In this document: positions 9,445 through 17,693 of the stretch, piece after piece
How positions within the stretch are numbered: position 1 is the first letter of the stretch
How the letters are laid out: each line of letters opens with the position of its first letter
Virus record (IMG/VR): IMGVR_UViG_3300021519_000006
Span: 1-64,000 of that record
Length of the DNA: 64,000 nt
Source: a virus
Reading direction: 5' to 3' (one strand)
The notes under the pieces: generated by a model
Seen by the model: only the letters and a program-made list of their open reading frames with translations
Told to the model about the DNA's origin: nothing
The model's database searches: none
Translations under genes and position numbers: made by a program

Positions 9445-9604
9445 TTACATCACCGCCTTAGGCCTCATAATTGCTTTGGATAAAAATACTAAACGTTCTC
9501 TTACAGACAAACTTCTTATGTCTACTAATGTCCACCCCGGGTAGTACTGGGACAGCATGTCGTAGGAATCAATTACATTTTGGTAATTAATTTCATGAAC
9601 GAAA
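9445..9604 (-). CDS. +1-frame extension of the tail assembly chaperone (probable programmed frameshift)
   Basis: Before the chaperone stop (TGA, 9595..9593) the frame reads TTG TTT CGT TCA TGA. If tRNA-Phe slips from UUU (9604..9602) to UUC (9603..9601), reading continues for 51 codons to a TAA at 9447..9445, just before the tape-measure ATG at 9444. The extension (starting VHEINYQNVIDSYDML, ending IMRPKAVM) has the look of second chaperone domains: an acidic start, then PGW-LVDI-SLSVRERLVFLSKA. The +1 frame has no good start of its own; an upstream TAA closes it about 15 nt before the slip. The fusion would be about 321 aa. The same UUUCGU word is the +1 site of influenza PA-X. Confidence 0.65.
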
Positions 9605-10411
9605 CAACTCTGCCAGGGTTAGTGGCAAAAATACCTCCTCGCCGCAAGAAGCGACTTTTTTAATTTCGCTTAGTTGTGGCCCGGGATTACGCTTGGCGAT
9701 TTCGTCAAGAATGTTTCTACGGTCTTTAATGCCAAAATTACGAATCGTATTAGGGTTCATAATTGGGACATCGTTAAGTTCCATTACGCAAGTAGTTAGA
9801 AGCAGAGTATCTAGCTCAGCTGCGTTTTTATCAGAAGAGTTAATGATCTTTGCCTGTGTTTCGCCTGTTGGCAAGAACACTTTGATCTTTCCTGGCTTAA
9901 TGTTCATATAGAACATGCGGTCAGAAATTCGATCATCTAAAGACTTCATTGGAACGTCTTTGTTTAAATCAACAATTAGGTTCTCTGTACCACCGCAGCA
10001 GTTGGCTTCTACGGTAACTTCAGAACCAAAGGTAACTTTTCTAATTGCTAAAAGGAGCATTTCTCGATCTCCCGCTAACAAGTTATTAAGTATGTCCTTA
10101 GTTGCTGGTTTCCCGCCAATAGAAACAGTTGCTCGCTCTAAAATTGCTAATAAAGCTTTTCCTGGATCTGTAATTTTAGCAAGGGCTTCTTCATCTGCGC
10201 CGGTTAGCTCGCGTACTTCAGCAACCGTATCAACAGTTCCTGAGAACCCCTCATAATAACCCGCTGGTAGTTCTACTGTTGTATCAGGAAGTGACGGGAT
10301 GGTAATCTCCATAGGAGCATCCGCCACTTCCTGAACTTCAACATTCATAGCTGCATTAGCTAACTGATTAGCTAACTCTGGATCCATTGCTGCGTTTACT
10401 TTTGTGTCCAT
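9593..10411 (-). CDS. Tail assembly chaperone (T4 gp26-like / gpG-type)
   Basis: 272 aa, between the tail tube and tape-measure genes, the classic chaperone slot. The N-terminal 50 residues are acidic and Ala-rich; the middle (TDPGKALLAILERATVSIGG, GDREMLLLAIRKVTFGSEV) is helical. A paired NCCGG and a later ASCGEEVFLPLTLAELFRS suggest a bound metal or a Cys pair, a pattern I associate with gp26-type hub/tail assembly proteins. It is expected to coat the tape measure before tube polymerisation. Its last codons form the +1 slip site described separately. Confidence 0.75.
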   Translation of the reverse strand: MDTKVNAAMDPELANQLANAAMNVEVQEVADAPMEITIPSLPDTTVELPAGYYEGFSGTVDTVAEVRELTGADEEALAKITDPGKALLAILERATVSIGGKPATKDILNNLLAGDREMLLLAIRKVTFGSEVTVEANCCGGTENLIVDLNKDVPMKSLDDRISDRMFYMNIKPGKIKVFLPTGETQAKIINSSDKNAAELDTLLLTTCVMELNDVPIMNPNTIRNFGIKDRRNILDEIAKRNPGPQLSEIKKVASCGEEVFLPLTLAELFRS

Positions 10412-10435
10412 GTTGTATACCTTTTCTTGTATGTA

Positions 10436-11083
10436 TTAAGCGATTGAAGCTGTTGGAGTGTTTCCAAAATCTGTTGCAGAAGCTTTATAGTCAGTAGCAT
10501 ACGCTGCATCCCAACCTTCATGAACAACAGTCATTTCTTCAACCATGTAAGCGCTTCCGCCTGCATCTAGGCTGCTGTATGAAAGGTTTGTAATCCACGC
10601 GTTGTAGATGCGGAATCGCATAGATACGTGTGGTTCTGCTTCTGCTCCCGCAGTAGCTCCAGTTTCAACACTTAGGCCCTTAGCATTTGGGTGGCTAAGA
10701 ACAGAGATGTCAATGTCGCAACGGAAGTCAGCGCCTACTCCAGCTTTAGCTCCTGAGCTAATAACTGAAAATAAACGACGCATCCAAGTGTACTGTTGAC
10801 CTCCGCCAAGAAGAACTCCTCGGCTAAATGTCACAGGACTGAAAGAAGTTTGTCCTGGGAACTGGTGCATAGTGGTGTTGTAACCACCTTCGCGATAGGC
10901 AATAGATTCTGTAGCAACGGTTAAACCAGAGACAGATGTAAAGCCCATTTTTGCATTGATACCCCAGTCGGCAGCTACGCCGGTTGCTGTATCAATTGTG
11001 GGTAAAAATTCGACTAAAAATCGAAAGTTACGGACTGGATCCGTTTTTAGCGTACTGAGTACGTTTGTAAAGGCTTGAGCCAT
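10436..11083 (-). CDS. Tail tube protein (T4 gp19-like)
   Basis: 215 aa. DPVRNFRFLVEF near the N-terminus, then GFTSVSGLTVATESIAYREGG and FSPVTFSRGVLLG, are the standard sequence features of the gp19-type tube family. The C-terminus (RIYNAWITNLSYSSLDAGG, then MVEEMTVVHEGW) matches the closing strands. It lies directly after the sheath gene (14-nt gap with a strong ribosome site). Confidence 0.95.
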   Translation of the reverse strand: MAQAFTNVLSTLKTDPVRNFRFLVEFLPTIDTATGVAADWGINAKMGFTSVSGLTVATESIAYREGGYNTTMHQFPGQTSFSPVTFSRGVLLGGGQQYTWMRRLFSVISSGAKAGVGADFRCDIDISVLSHPNAKGLSVETGATAGAEAEPHVSMRFRIYNAWITNLSYSSLDAGGSAYMVEEMTVVHEGWDAAYATDYKASATDFGNTPTASIA

Positions 11084-11097
11084 TTTATTCTATCTCC

Positions 11098-12618
11098 TTA
11101 CGCCGAAGCGCTTCCGGTGATCTGCCCGATGCTGATCACAATGAACTCTGCTGGGTATTCAACCGCAACACCAATTTCGATGTTTACTGTACCATTTTGG
11201 ATATCAGTAGCGCTGTTGTTTGAAGCATCGCAGCGAACGTAAAATGCTTCTGAAGGACTATTTCCACGAAGTCCTCCTTGTGACCAATATGCACGAAGGA
11301 AGTTTCCTAGCGACGTACGTAATTGGTTTTGTAGACGTGCATCATTGTTCTCAAAGACAGCAAATGCGCTTCGGTTAGTAAGCTCATTCTTTAAGAAAAT
11401 CATAGAACGTCGCACGTTAATATAACGCTCACCAGGAGTGTTATTAAGAGTACGACCGCCCATAATTACAATTCCTGCGCCAGGCACATTGCGAATTGCG
11501 TTAATTGGGTGTACACGAGAATTAAGAGAATCAAGTTGAGCATTTGTAAGGGTACGCTCAACAGCAACGGCATTAGGTATGCGAGTAGCAAAACCAGCTG
11601 GTGTCTTAAATACTCCACGAGAAGCATCAGTAGCTAAAAATTGTCCAATAGCTGCAGGTCCTGGTGGAAGTAGACGAGTAGCTCCTGAAGCAGCGCTTAA
11701 GCTATCTGGAGAAACAATCCATGGCCAGTAAGTAGCTGTATTGCCACCATCTCCGGCTACAGCTTCGTCAGTAAAAGCTTGTGCTTCGTCTGCGGTAGAT
11801 CCTGCAGGCATATCGATGACAGCAAACGCATCTTCACGAGCTTCACAATAAGAAGCTAGATCTTGTTGGATACCGACCATAACTGTACGGTCTGTGTTAT
11901 CTCCACCAGAAGCAAAAGTATAGGCACCATCTGAGTTGTTCATTACTAGCGGGCTAGTAATTGTGTCAAACGAGTCCAACGCAGCAGAGAAATTAGCTTG
12001 TGAAGGCGAGGCACCTGTTGCGCCTGAACCTAGAGAAACTGTAGCCACAGCTGGTTGCTTGTCCGCTCCTACGGTTGCGTTTTCTAAATTAACTACAGTA
12101 ACGTAGTTTGAGGAAGAGTTAACATATGAAACCACATAACGTGAGTTAGTTGGAGTCATGCTTAGATCGGTAAACTGTTCTAAAATTCCGTTAGAATCAG
12201 AAATAATCATATTAAATGTTGTTGTTGAGGCTGATGTAATTTGTACTGATAGGTCATTACCCCAAGTTCCAGGGCTAGATGCATCAACAACTAATGTAGA
12301 CAAAGGTGTTCCAGCGCGGTCAAGTAAGTCAGCAGTAGCTGCTAGAGCACCGGTACCGGTTACCCGCTTTACGTAAGCCTGACGTCCACCGTTAGCAAAG
12401 AAAGTGTATAGAGCAAAAGTTGACTTGTAAGAATCTGAAAGGGACCCAAAAGTCTTTCCAAATTCATACCAGCTGTTAATCAATACAGGTGCATCTGTAG
12501 GTCCTTTTTCAAAAGAACCAATAAACGCGCCACGAGCCGTTCCATTGTTTGCAGACGCTACCGTCTGCGGTACTGAGACTTCGTTAACGAAGACTCCAGG
12601 TCTACTATATGTAGCCAT
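11098..12618 (-). CDS. Tail sheath protein
   Basis: 506 aa. It opens with YSRPGVFVNEV and GAFIGSFEKGPTDAPVLI, then FALYTFFANGGRQAYVKRV, all hallmarks of phage sheath N-termini. The C-terminal region (NVRRSMIFLKNELTNRSAF, then LRTSLGNFLRAYWSQGGLRG) is the conserved sheath domain that wraps the tube. This gene shows that the tail is contractile. Confidence 0.97.
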   Translation of the reverse strand: MATYSRPGVFVNEVSVPQTVASANNGTARGAFIGSFEKGPTDAPVLINSWYEFGKTFGSLSDSYKSTFALYTFFANGGRQAYVKRVTGTGALAATADLLDRAGTPLSTLVVDASSPGTWGNDLSVQITSASTTTFNMIISDSNGILEQFTDLSMTPTNSRYVVSYVNSSSNYVTVVNLENATVGADKQPAVATVSLGSGATGASPSQANFSAALDSFDTITSPLVMNNSDGAYTFASGGDNTDRTVMVGIQQDLASYCEAREDAFAVIDMPAGSTADEAQAFTDEAVAGDGGNTATYWPWIVSPDSLSAASGATRLLPPGPAAIGQFLATDASRGVFKTPAGFATRIPNAVAVERTLTNAQLDSLNSRVHPINAIRNVPGAGIVIMGGRTLNNTPGERYINVRRSMIFLKNELTNRSAFAVFENNDARLQNQLRTSLGNFLRAYWSQGGLRGNSPSEAFYVRCDASNNSATDIQNGTVNIEIGVAVEYPAEFIVISIGQITGSASA

Positions 12619-12665
12619 TTGTTGTTACTCCTTAGGGTTGGGTTATTTTCTTGGGGTTCCGAGTA

Positions 12666-13295
12666 TTAGATATCTAGTGGCACGAATGGAATAGACTGAT
12701 GATTGAACGTGATCGTTGGTGGGTACAGTACTTCGTACTTTTGTGCAAGAACGGTAGGTAAAACTTCCGCGCTAATTCTAACGCTATATGCGTTAGAAAA
12801 TAAACGTTTTCCGTTGTTATCTGTCGTATCTTTTTTAGTGAATCCGAGAACTTCAAGACGGCGAACCGTCATGTCTTCCGGAATAACAAGTAGGCCAAAG
12901 CGTAATGGCAACCGTTGTCCGGTCAGCATTGCGGCCATAATTTGTCGGTCATGTCTAGGTTGACGTGCCCACGTAACTATTTGATAATCTAAATTAACTG
13001 GGATTGGGTATTCAGTTGCGTATTGAATTTCACCAGATCCGTCTTCATTTATAGACCCTGTGGCTACGCCTTCTGGGTAATAAGGCAAGTCAATGTTTCC
13101 ACGGTGAGCTCTGTCAGTAGCTTCTGAATAGCCAATAAAATCAATAGTAATGTATGGAAAAGACTGTTGACGAATTTCAAGGTCTGGTTGACCAAACCAC
13201 ACTCCCACGGGACGAGCTGGATTTCCACTATCTGAAACAGTAATGCCTGTTAAAGAAGTCTTGAGGGCTTTATCCTCATTAATAATAATAGGCAT
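12666..13295 (-). CDS. Probable tail terminator / tail completion protein
   Basis: 209 aa, no sure family match. It precedes the sheath gene in transcription order and follows small neck genes, where tail terminators sit. The middle (EYPIPVNLDYQIVTWARQPRHDRQIMAAMLTG) resembles the central part of phage tail-completion proteins, where a beta strand is followed by a helix facing the neck. The function is inferred mainly from position. It overlaps the upstream gene by one base. Confidence 0.5.
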   Translation of the reverse strand: MPIIINEDKALKTSLTGITVSDSGNPARPVGVWFGQPDLEIRQQSFPYITIDFIGYSEATDRAHRGNIDLPYYPEGVATGSINEDGSGEIQYATEYPIPVNLDYQIVTWARQPRHDRQIMAAMLTGQRLPLRFGLLVIPEDMTVRRLEVLGFTKKDTTDNNGKRLFSNAYSVRISAEVLPTVLAQKYEVLYPPTITFNHQSIPFVPLDI

Positions 13296-13621
13296 TAGAT
13301 GAGCCCCGCATTCTTTAAGCTTTTAGATAATCCAGCTTCAAAGTGTTGCTCATTAATTTTTGTTTTTAGGAACGTAGAAATCACAGGGCTTGGGGGAGTG
13401 TCCTGAGTTCCGTACTCAAGGTTATTTACATCTTCCTGTATGTCGGAAGGGAAAGAGACGGTATATACACCGTCATTTTGTTTAATGTAAAGGTTGTACA
13501 CGACACGATCTGGCCAGCCCATTGATAGGGCGTATTGACGCAGTTCAGCTGTTAAAAGAGGAGCTTCGTGCTCTGCTGCTTCTTTACCGGCATTACCTAA
13601 TAGGATATCAGCTAGGCTCAT
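13295..13621 (-). CDS. Small neck-region protein
   Basis: 108 aa, starting at ATG 13621 as an ATGA overlap with the 54-aa gene. Helical N-terminus with a Trp (LRQYALSMGWPDRVVYNLYIK), a beta segment, and a basic helical C-terminus (FEAGLSKSLKNAGLI). Position between connector-type and terminator-type genes suggests a neck or adaptor subunit; sequence alone gives no function. Confidence 0.5.
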   Translation of the reverse strand: MSLADILLGNAGKEAAEHEAPLLTAELRQYALSMGWPDRVVYNLYIKQNDGVYTVSFPSDIQEDVNNLEYGTQDTPPSPVISTFLKTKINEQHFEAGLSKSLKNAGLI

Positions 13622-13782
13622 TTAGACCTCGTGATGAGTTTAGCTGCTAGACCGCCTGCAATCAAACCGCCAGCAAAAGACTTGGCGTTGAATTTGTCTA
13701 CACCTAAAACACCACGAAGAAATTGCTCACGGTCGGCTTCAGTTTCAAGCCTAGTGAGTCTATCTATGAGGTAAATAGCCAT
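13618..13782 (-). CDS. 54-aa conserved-looking virion-block microprotein
   Basis: ATG at 13782 follows a perfect AGGAGG site; the stop overlaps the next start (ATGA at 13621..13618). The product begins MAIYLIDRLTRLETEADRE and has a Gly/Ala-rich hydrophobic segment near its C-terminus (FAGGLIAGGLAAKLI), possibly a short membrane or coil segment. It is the first gene after a terminator, so it may lead the neck-tail transcript. Between terminator and start the minus-strand RNA can form CCGGA-GCAA-TCCGG. Function unknown. Confidence 0.7.
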   Translation of the reverse strand: MAIYLIDRLTRLETEADREQFLRGVLGVDKFNAKSFAGGLIAGGLAAKLITRSK

Positions 13783-13854
13783 AATGATCCTCCTGAGAGG
13801 TAGGGGTTAAGCTGCAGGGTTCCGGATTGCTCCGGCGTCAAAAACAAGAATAAA

Positions 13855-13879
13855 CGAAAAAACCCCCTTTCGGGGGCTA
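13855..13879 (-). terminator. Rho-independent terminator
   Basis: On the minus strand a five-pair GC stem (CCCCC/GGGGG, 13863-13867 with 13872-13876, four-base loop) is followed by six Ts. It lies directly after the 46-aa Cys-rich gene and separates it from the neck/tail genes. Confidence 0.85.
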
Positions 13880-13883
13880 ATCG

Positions 13884-14024
13884 TTACTTCTTTTTCTTTG
13901 CTTTACATGCTTTGCAAGTACCGCAGGTACAAGCCTTTTTCTTATCAAACTTCTTATTAGCCTTAGCTAGGGTCTTTTGACCGTGCTTATTCTTAGGCAT
14001 TCCGCAGCCGCAGGTAGCACACAT
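13884..14024 (-). CDS. 46-aa Cys/Lys-rich zinc-binding microprotein
   Basis: The start at 14024 has an AAGGAG site that sits in the end of the previous gene. The product has two Cys clusters, MCATCGCG at the start and ACTCGTCKAC near the end, separated by a Lys-rich linker and ending in KAKKKK. Seven Cys and about fifteen Lys in 46 residues suggest a zinc-binding, nucleic-acid-binding peptide. The terminator follows within 5 nt. Confidence 0.7.
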   Translation of the reverse strand: MCATCGCGMPKNKHGQKTLAKANKKFDKKKACTCGTCKACKAKKKK

Positions 14025-14033
14025 TATTTCTCC

Positions 14034-14648
14034 TTAGATAGTTGGTGGGGTGCCCTCACGGAATTCACCAAACGCATATACGCCGCGATTTCCGAAAGAG
14101 GTGTAGTTAGCATAGGCACTAAATTGTGGGTCATTAACCAGTTCTTCTGGGTTAACTTGGACACATTGAATGCCAAAAAGTGTGTAATCGTTTGTAATAA
14201 TTCCTTTAGGCAAGATCTGTTGGGGCCTAAACACTTGATTTTTAAATACAATGCGGTCACGCAAATACGCATCCGGGTTGGAGGGCAAATACTTAAGCTC
14301 AGGAATAGGCAGAGCATCCCCACCAGATAAGCTAGAGCCGTCAATAACGTCCATGTTAATAGTTAAATCTAAAACGTCGGTGTTGTAAAGACCCATCTCA
14401 CTTTGCATAGTTACGCCTTGAGTAAGGGTTGCATTAATAACACTGATATGTTTTGGCCCATCCCATATACGTCCGCCGCTACTATGTCCAACGTCGTAGA
14501 TATCATCTACTGTAGTTAAGTCAGAGCGATATAGCCACCACTCAATTTGGTAACCAACCATACGTACAACTTCTCGGGTAGTACCGCCGATTATAGATTG
14601 GCGTTCATGGTTAATGCTAAATCGCCCCTCAGGGTATTCGCCGCGCAT
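14034..14648 (-). CDS. Head-tail connector or neck protein, unassigned
   Basis: 204 aa, no confident family. Notable strings are GYQIEWWLYRSDLTTVDDIYDVG, IPELKYLPSNPDAYLRDRIVFK and GIITNDYTLFGIQCVQVNPEELVNDPQF. The protein is mixed alpha/beta and acidic. It stands just upstream of the neck genes and just downstream of the small zinc proteins, hence a neck or completion role is plausible. The last codons overlap the ribosome site of the 46-aa gene. Confidence 0.5.
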   Translation of the reverse strand: MRGEYPEGRFSINHERQSIIGGTTREVVRMVGYQIEWWLYRSDLTTVDDIYDVGHSSGGRIWDGPKHISVINATLTQGVTMQSEMGLYNTDVLDLTINMDVIDGSSLSGGDALPIPELKYLPSNPDAYLRDRIVFKNQVFRPQQILPKGIITNDYTLFGIQCVQVNPEELVNDPQFSAYANYTSFGNRGVYAFGEFREGTPPTI

Positions 14649-14650
14649 GA

Positions 14651-14872
14651 TTATTCCTCTTCTGAAGGGGTAAACTTGCCTGTTACTGGATCATAAGACG
14701 CACCTACATATGCGTTATTAGCAACGTCGTCTACTAGATCAGTTACGTCAAGAATTAAAGGCTCACTTAAAAATATAGCGGCTAAACGATTATCGGTATG
14801 CAGGATATCAACAACTTTGCCATCCAACACAAACGCTACCTTGATAGGTGGTAGCTCTTGGTTATTTGTCAT
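14651..14872 (-). CDS. 73-aa acidic protein, unknown
   Basis: Start chosen at 14872, where TAATG overlaps the upstream stop behind AGGAGGA; a longer start at 14911 lacks that. The product begins MTNNQELPPIKVAFVLDGKVVD and contains AAIFLSEPLILDVTDLV, an alternating strand pattern, and ends in an acidic tail. No family recognised. Its coupling to the zinc-ribbon gene upstream suggests co-expression in a small module. Confidence 0.65.
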   Translation of the reverse strand: MTNNQELPPIKVAFVLDGKVVDILHTDNRLAAIFLSEPLILDVTDLVDDVANNAYVGASYDPVTGKFTPSEEE

Positions 14873-15111
14873 TAAATTTCCTCCTTGTAAGAAATGTCTA
14901 CAGCTTCCCATTTATGCAATGGGCATGCTGCGTTTGGAAGCTTAGACTTCAACTTCATAATACATCCACACTCTTTACATTGAGTAGTAGCTGAAATAAA
15001 TTTATCACAGCCCCTACAAATAGCCAAACGTTCTTGAGCAATATCTGTTTCTACTCTGCCGATGTTTTTATTGAATAGGTCCCAGGGACGTGCGGGTCTG
15101 TTTTCAGTCAT
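14872..15111 (-). CDS. Small zinc-ribbon protein
   Basis: 79 aa with ICRGCDKFI, QCKECGCIM and AACPLHKW, i.e. two CxxC knuckles plus a C-x2-H end, the usual layout of a short phage zinc-ribbon family. The N-terminus (RPARPWDLFNKN) and the pattern Ex4RLxICxxC are typical of that family in tailed phages. The metal site is visible; the target is not. Confidence 0.75.
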   Translation of the reverse strand: MTENRPARPWDLFNKNIGRVETDIAQERLAICRGCDKFISATTQCKECGCIMKLKSKLPNAACPLHKWEAVDISYKEEI

Positions 15112-15120
15112 ATTATTCTC

Positions 15121-16887
15121 CTAGATAGTGGCCAAGAAGTTGTCTAATGTAGACCCTTGGCTTCCTGTAGACGGTGCCTTAATTATACCCACAGAGGTTC
15201 CCTTAGTTGGGCTTGCAGGTGTGAGTACTAGATTACTACCTAGTTGGGTAGTAAGTCCAGCCCCAGAATAAGCTTTGGCGGTAATAGTGTCATTAAAGGT
15301 GCTTACGTACACGGAGCCAATAGTTGTGTACCCTGAATAACTGCTTGAAATAGTAGATGATGCTTGAGAAACTACTGTTCCTGAAACTGAGCTTGCAATT
15401 ACAAACCTAGTTGTATAAGTAGTCAAAGAGGAGTTTCCTGTATAGCAAGAGCGGTTAGTAACCGTACTTGTGCTTGTGTAACAGCTTCCAGTTATAGCTG
15501 AAGTAGTGGTAGACGTGTAACAAGAGTAGGTAGTTGGGTAAGTGTAAGAGTTGGTTGCGGTATAGCAAAAGTAGTTATTAACAATAGGCGTAGTTCCTGA
15601 AGTAGTGCCACAGCTATACGACGTGGTTGCAGTTCCGCAAGCGCTATCTGCGTAATATAAACCTGTAGCCGTTCCTGTTGCGCAAGTGGTGCGAGTTCCT
15701 TCAGAAGATCCATAACAAGAGTATGCGCTTCCGCAACCACTTGCTGATCCAGTTTGTCCAGTATTACAGTAGCTGCAGAGAGATCCAGATGTTTGGTAGG
15801 GTGAGGGGCAAGCCCAAGAACACGCAACGCCGGTACCTGTTGAATTACAATCACCCACTGTAGTACAGGTACTCACGTAGTACGGAGCCGCAACGTCCGT
15901 TGAGTTACAAAATCTACCGGTAACTTCTCTTGGTGTGTAGTTAGCTGAACCTAAGTACTTACAAGTATAGCCGCCGCTGAGTGGACCATCAAAAGCGTGT
16001 AAATTTTCATAGGAAAATGTTGATGTAGGTGTGTTGCAACATCCTTTACCCGCACAACTTGAGTCTGTGCCGCAAGGTACGGAACCTGTACAAGTTGCTA
16101 CACCACCACTTGGGTTATTTCCAACACCGCTGCAACACCCCATACCCGCACAACTTGAGTCTTGGCCGCAAGATATGGAGCTGGCGTTACAAACATAATA
16201 ATTTCCACCGCCACCGGTAGTTACTCCAGAACAACATGATCCCGATGGTGGGTTACTGTTGTTAGTAACTTGTCCAGCATTACAAGTAACTACTCCACCG
16301 CTATAAGAAACTCCGCTACAACAACCTGACGGGGTACAGCCTGAGCCCGCACAAGTTGCTCCGCCTTGATTACAGGGGTAAGTATAAGAAGTTGAAACTC
16401 CGCTACAACAACTAGCGCTTGGAGTACAACCTGAGCCAGTACAAGTTGCCTGACTCTGATCGCACGTATACGAAGTACTAGAGGTATACTGAGGATAGCT
16501 AGCCCACCAAGATCCAGAGTCTGTAACCCAAAAAGCTACGCCAGTTCCACCAGTAGTGTCAGCTTGTATTTTTACGTCTGAATTACCAAAGTTAATAGAA
16601 GCTATTGGGTAGGTAGATGCCGAGTCATCACTAAGAGCATTGTTAGATCCACCTATACGCCAGTTGCCACGAAGAGCTGTCCATATTTGTCCGGTGTCTG
16701 AAGTTCCTAAACCAGATATAGTTGTTCCGCGAGTAAAAGCATCTTGTATCTTTGAAGCAAACCATTGTTTCCAAACACCGCCAACGTTGACAAATGCGGA
16801 CGTGGCTGTACGCCATGTGCCCGCTACTTTTACTGAAAGCCCAGCTGCAGTCTTCCAGGAACCACCAACCTTGACTTGACCTGGCAT
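15121..16887 (-). CDS. Large cysteine-repeat protein of the fibre cluster
   Basis: 588 aa. The N-terminus has three copies of a short V-x-V-x-G-x-W-K/R motif (VKVGGSWKTA, VKVAGTWRTA, VNVGGVWKQW) that often anchors phage fibre proteins. A lectin-like stretch (residues about 50-125) follows. Residues about 135-290 hold five Cys modules, such as CTGSGCTPSASCCSG, CAGSGCTPSGCCSG and CGQDSSCAGMGCCSG. Another Cys-rich stretch then carries repeated SCYTS-type strings. No signal peptide is visible. So many Cys in a virion protein implies either disulfides formed after lysis or metal sites. Receptor binding or fibre rigidity is an inference from the neighbourhood. Confidence 0.6.
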   Translation of the reverse strand: MPGQVKVGGSWKTAAGLSVKVAGTWRTATSAFVNVGGVWKQWFASKIQDAFTRGTTISGLGTSDTGQIWTALRGNWRIGGSNNALSDDSASTYPIASINFGNSDVKIQADTTGGTGVAFWVTDSGSWWASYPQYTSSTSYTCDQSQATCTGSGCTPSASCCSGVSTSYTYPCNQGGATCAGSGCTPSGCCSGVSYSGGVVTCNAGQVTNNSNPPSGSCCSGVTTGGGGNYYVCNASSISCGQDSSCAGMGCCSGVGNNPSGGVATCTGSVPCGTDSSCAGKGCCNTPTSTFSYENLHAFDGPLSGGYTCKYLGSANYTPREVTGRFCNSTDVAAPYYVSTCTTVGDCNSTGTGVACSWACPSPYQTSGSLCSYCNTGQTGSASGCGSAYSCYGSSEGTRTTCATGTATGLYYADSACGTATTSYSCGTTSGTTPIVNNYFCYTATNSYTYPTTYSCYTSTTTSAITGSCYTSTSTVTNRSCYTGNSSLTTYTTRFVIASSVSGTVVSQASSTISSSYSGYTTIGSVYVSTFNDTITAKAYSGAGLTTQLGSNLVLTPASPTKGTSVGIIKAPSTGSQGSTLDNFLATI

Positions 16888-17117
16888 TAGATATACTTAA
16901 CCCAGATATCCCCGTCAGAACCACCGGATGGATCGCTAGTGCTTGTGTAAATATTACGAACAACGCCAGCTGATGTTGAGGCGGTTGTTACAACACCGTT
17001 GGTCTTATCTACTGCGCCAATAGCGGTTGTAGTAATACCAAGAGATGCAGGGTTTAGTTGCGGGGTACCAAAGGAATCCCAAGAAGATGTACCAGCGTTA
17101 TATTTTTTAACTCCCAT
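16887..17117 (-). CDS. Short fibre-cluster protein
   Basis: 76 aa, Gly/Ser/Thr-rich with WDSFGTPQLNPASLGI and a C-terminal SDGDIWVKYI. Similar 'GDIW' ends appear in the next fibre protein (TPTDGDIWMDADV). It overlaps its neighbours by single bases at both ends, so it is part of one tight translational unit. Probably a small fibre or adaptor piece. Confidence 0.5.
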   Translation of the reverse strand: MGVKKYNAGTSSWDSFGTPQLNPASLGITTTAIGAVDKTNGVVTTASTSAGVVRNIYTSTSDPSGGSDGDIWVKYI

Positions 17118-17686
17118 TAGTTAACTCCATACACTAGGGCCGTACCACCGGAGAAAGTACCGGTAGATAAAGAGATAGTAATTTTAGATAGCGCCGTAGT
17201 TTGGGTATAAATACCTATTGAGTTAATAGTTGTTACTACGTTAGATGCATTTGTGTAAACGCCTTGTAGGGATCCCCACTCAAAGCTTGCTGTGTCTTGA
17301 GTATCCAATAGATCTAAAACCATGTGGTTAGTTGTTACCCCAGCTTTAAAGCTTGCAAGAGAAAACAAGGATGTTCCAGAAGCATAGTTAGTGACATCGT
17401 CGTTAACTGTAATTTTAACTGTGGCGTCTATTGAGGGGCGAACTCCACGGAATACGACGCGCATATTTTTGTAAAGAGATAAAACAGAGATGTCTGTCGA
17501 CGCACCGCTTAGCGTTGTGGTAACAAGAAGGTTTTGACCTGCGTTGTTAAGCACGTCTGCGTCCATCCAAATGTCGCCGTCAGTAGGCGTAGTTGGTGAT
17601 GCCGCCCCAATAAAGAAGCGTTTACCTGCCTGTACGTCAGTAAATTGAATAGGGCCAGCTGGCTGGCCATCGTTAGTTATAGCCAT
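17117..17686 (-). CDS. Fibre-cluster beta-rich protein
   Basis: 189 aa. A short N-terminal adaptor (FFIGAASPTTPTDGDIWMDAD) precedes a beta-sandwich-like body (MRVVFRGVRPSIDATVKITVNDDV, then FEWGSLQGVYTNASNV), which looks like a small carbohydrate-binding or receptor domain. No catalytic motif. Role as a short tail fibre tip is inferred. Confidence 0.5.
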   Translation of the reverse strand: MAITNDGQPAGPIQFTDVQAGKRFFIGAASPTTPTDGDIWMDADVLNNAGQNLLVTTTLSGASTDISVLSLYKNMRVVFRGVRPSIDATVKITVNDDVTNYASGTSLFSLASFKAGVTTNHMVLDLLDTQDTASFEWGSLQGVYTNASNVVTTINSIGIYTQTTALSKITISLSTGTFSGGTALVYGVN

Positions 17687-17693
17687 CTGAAAC

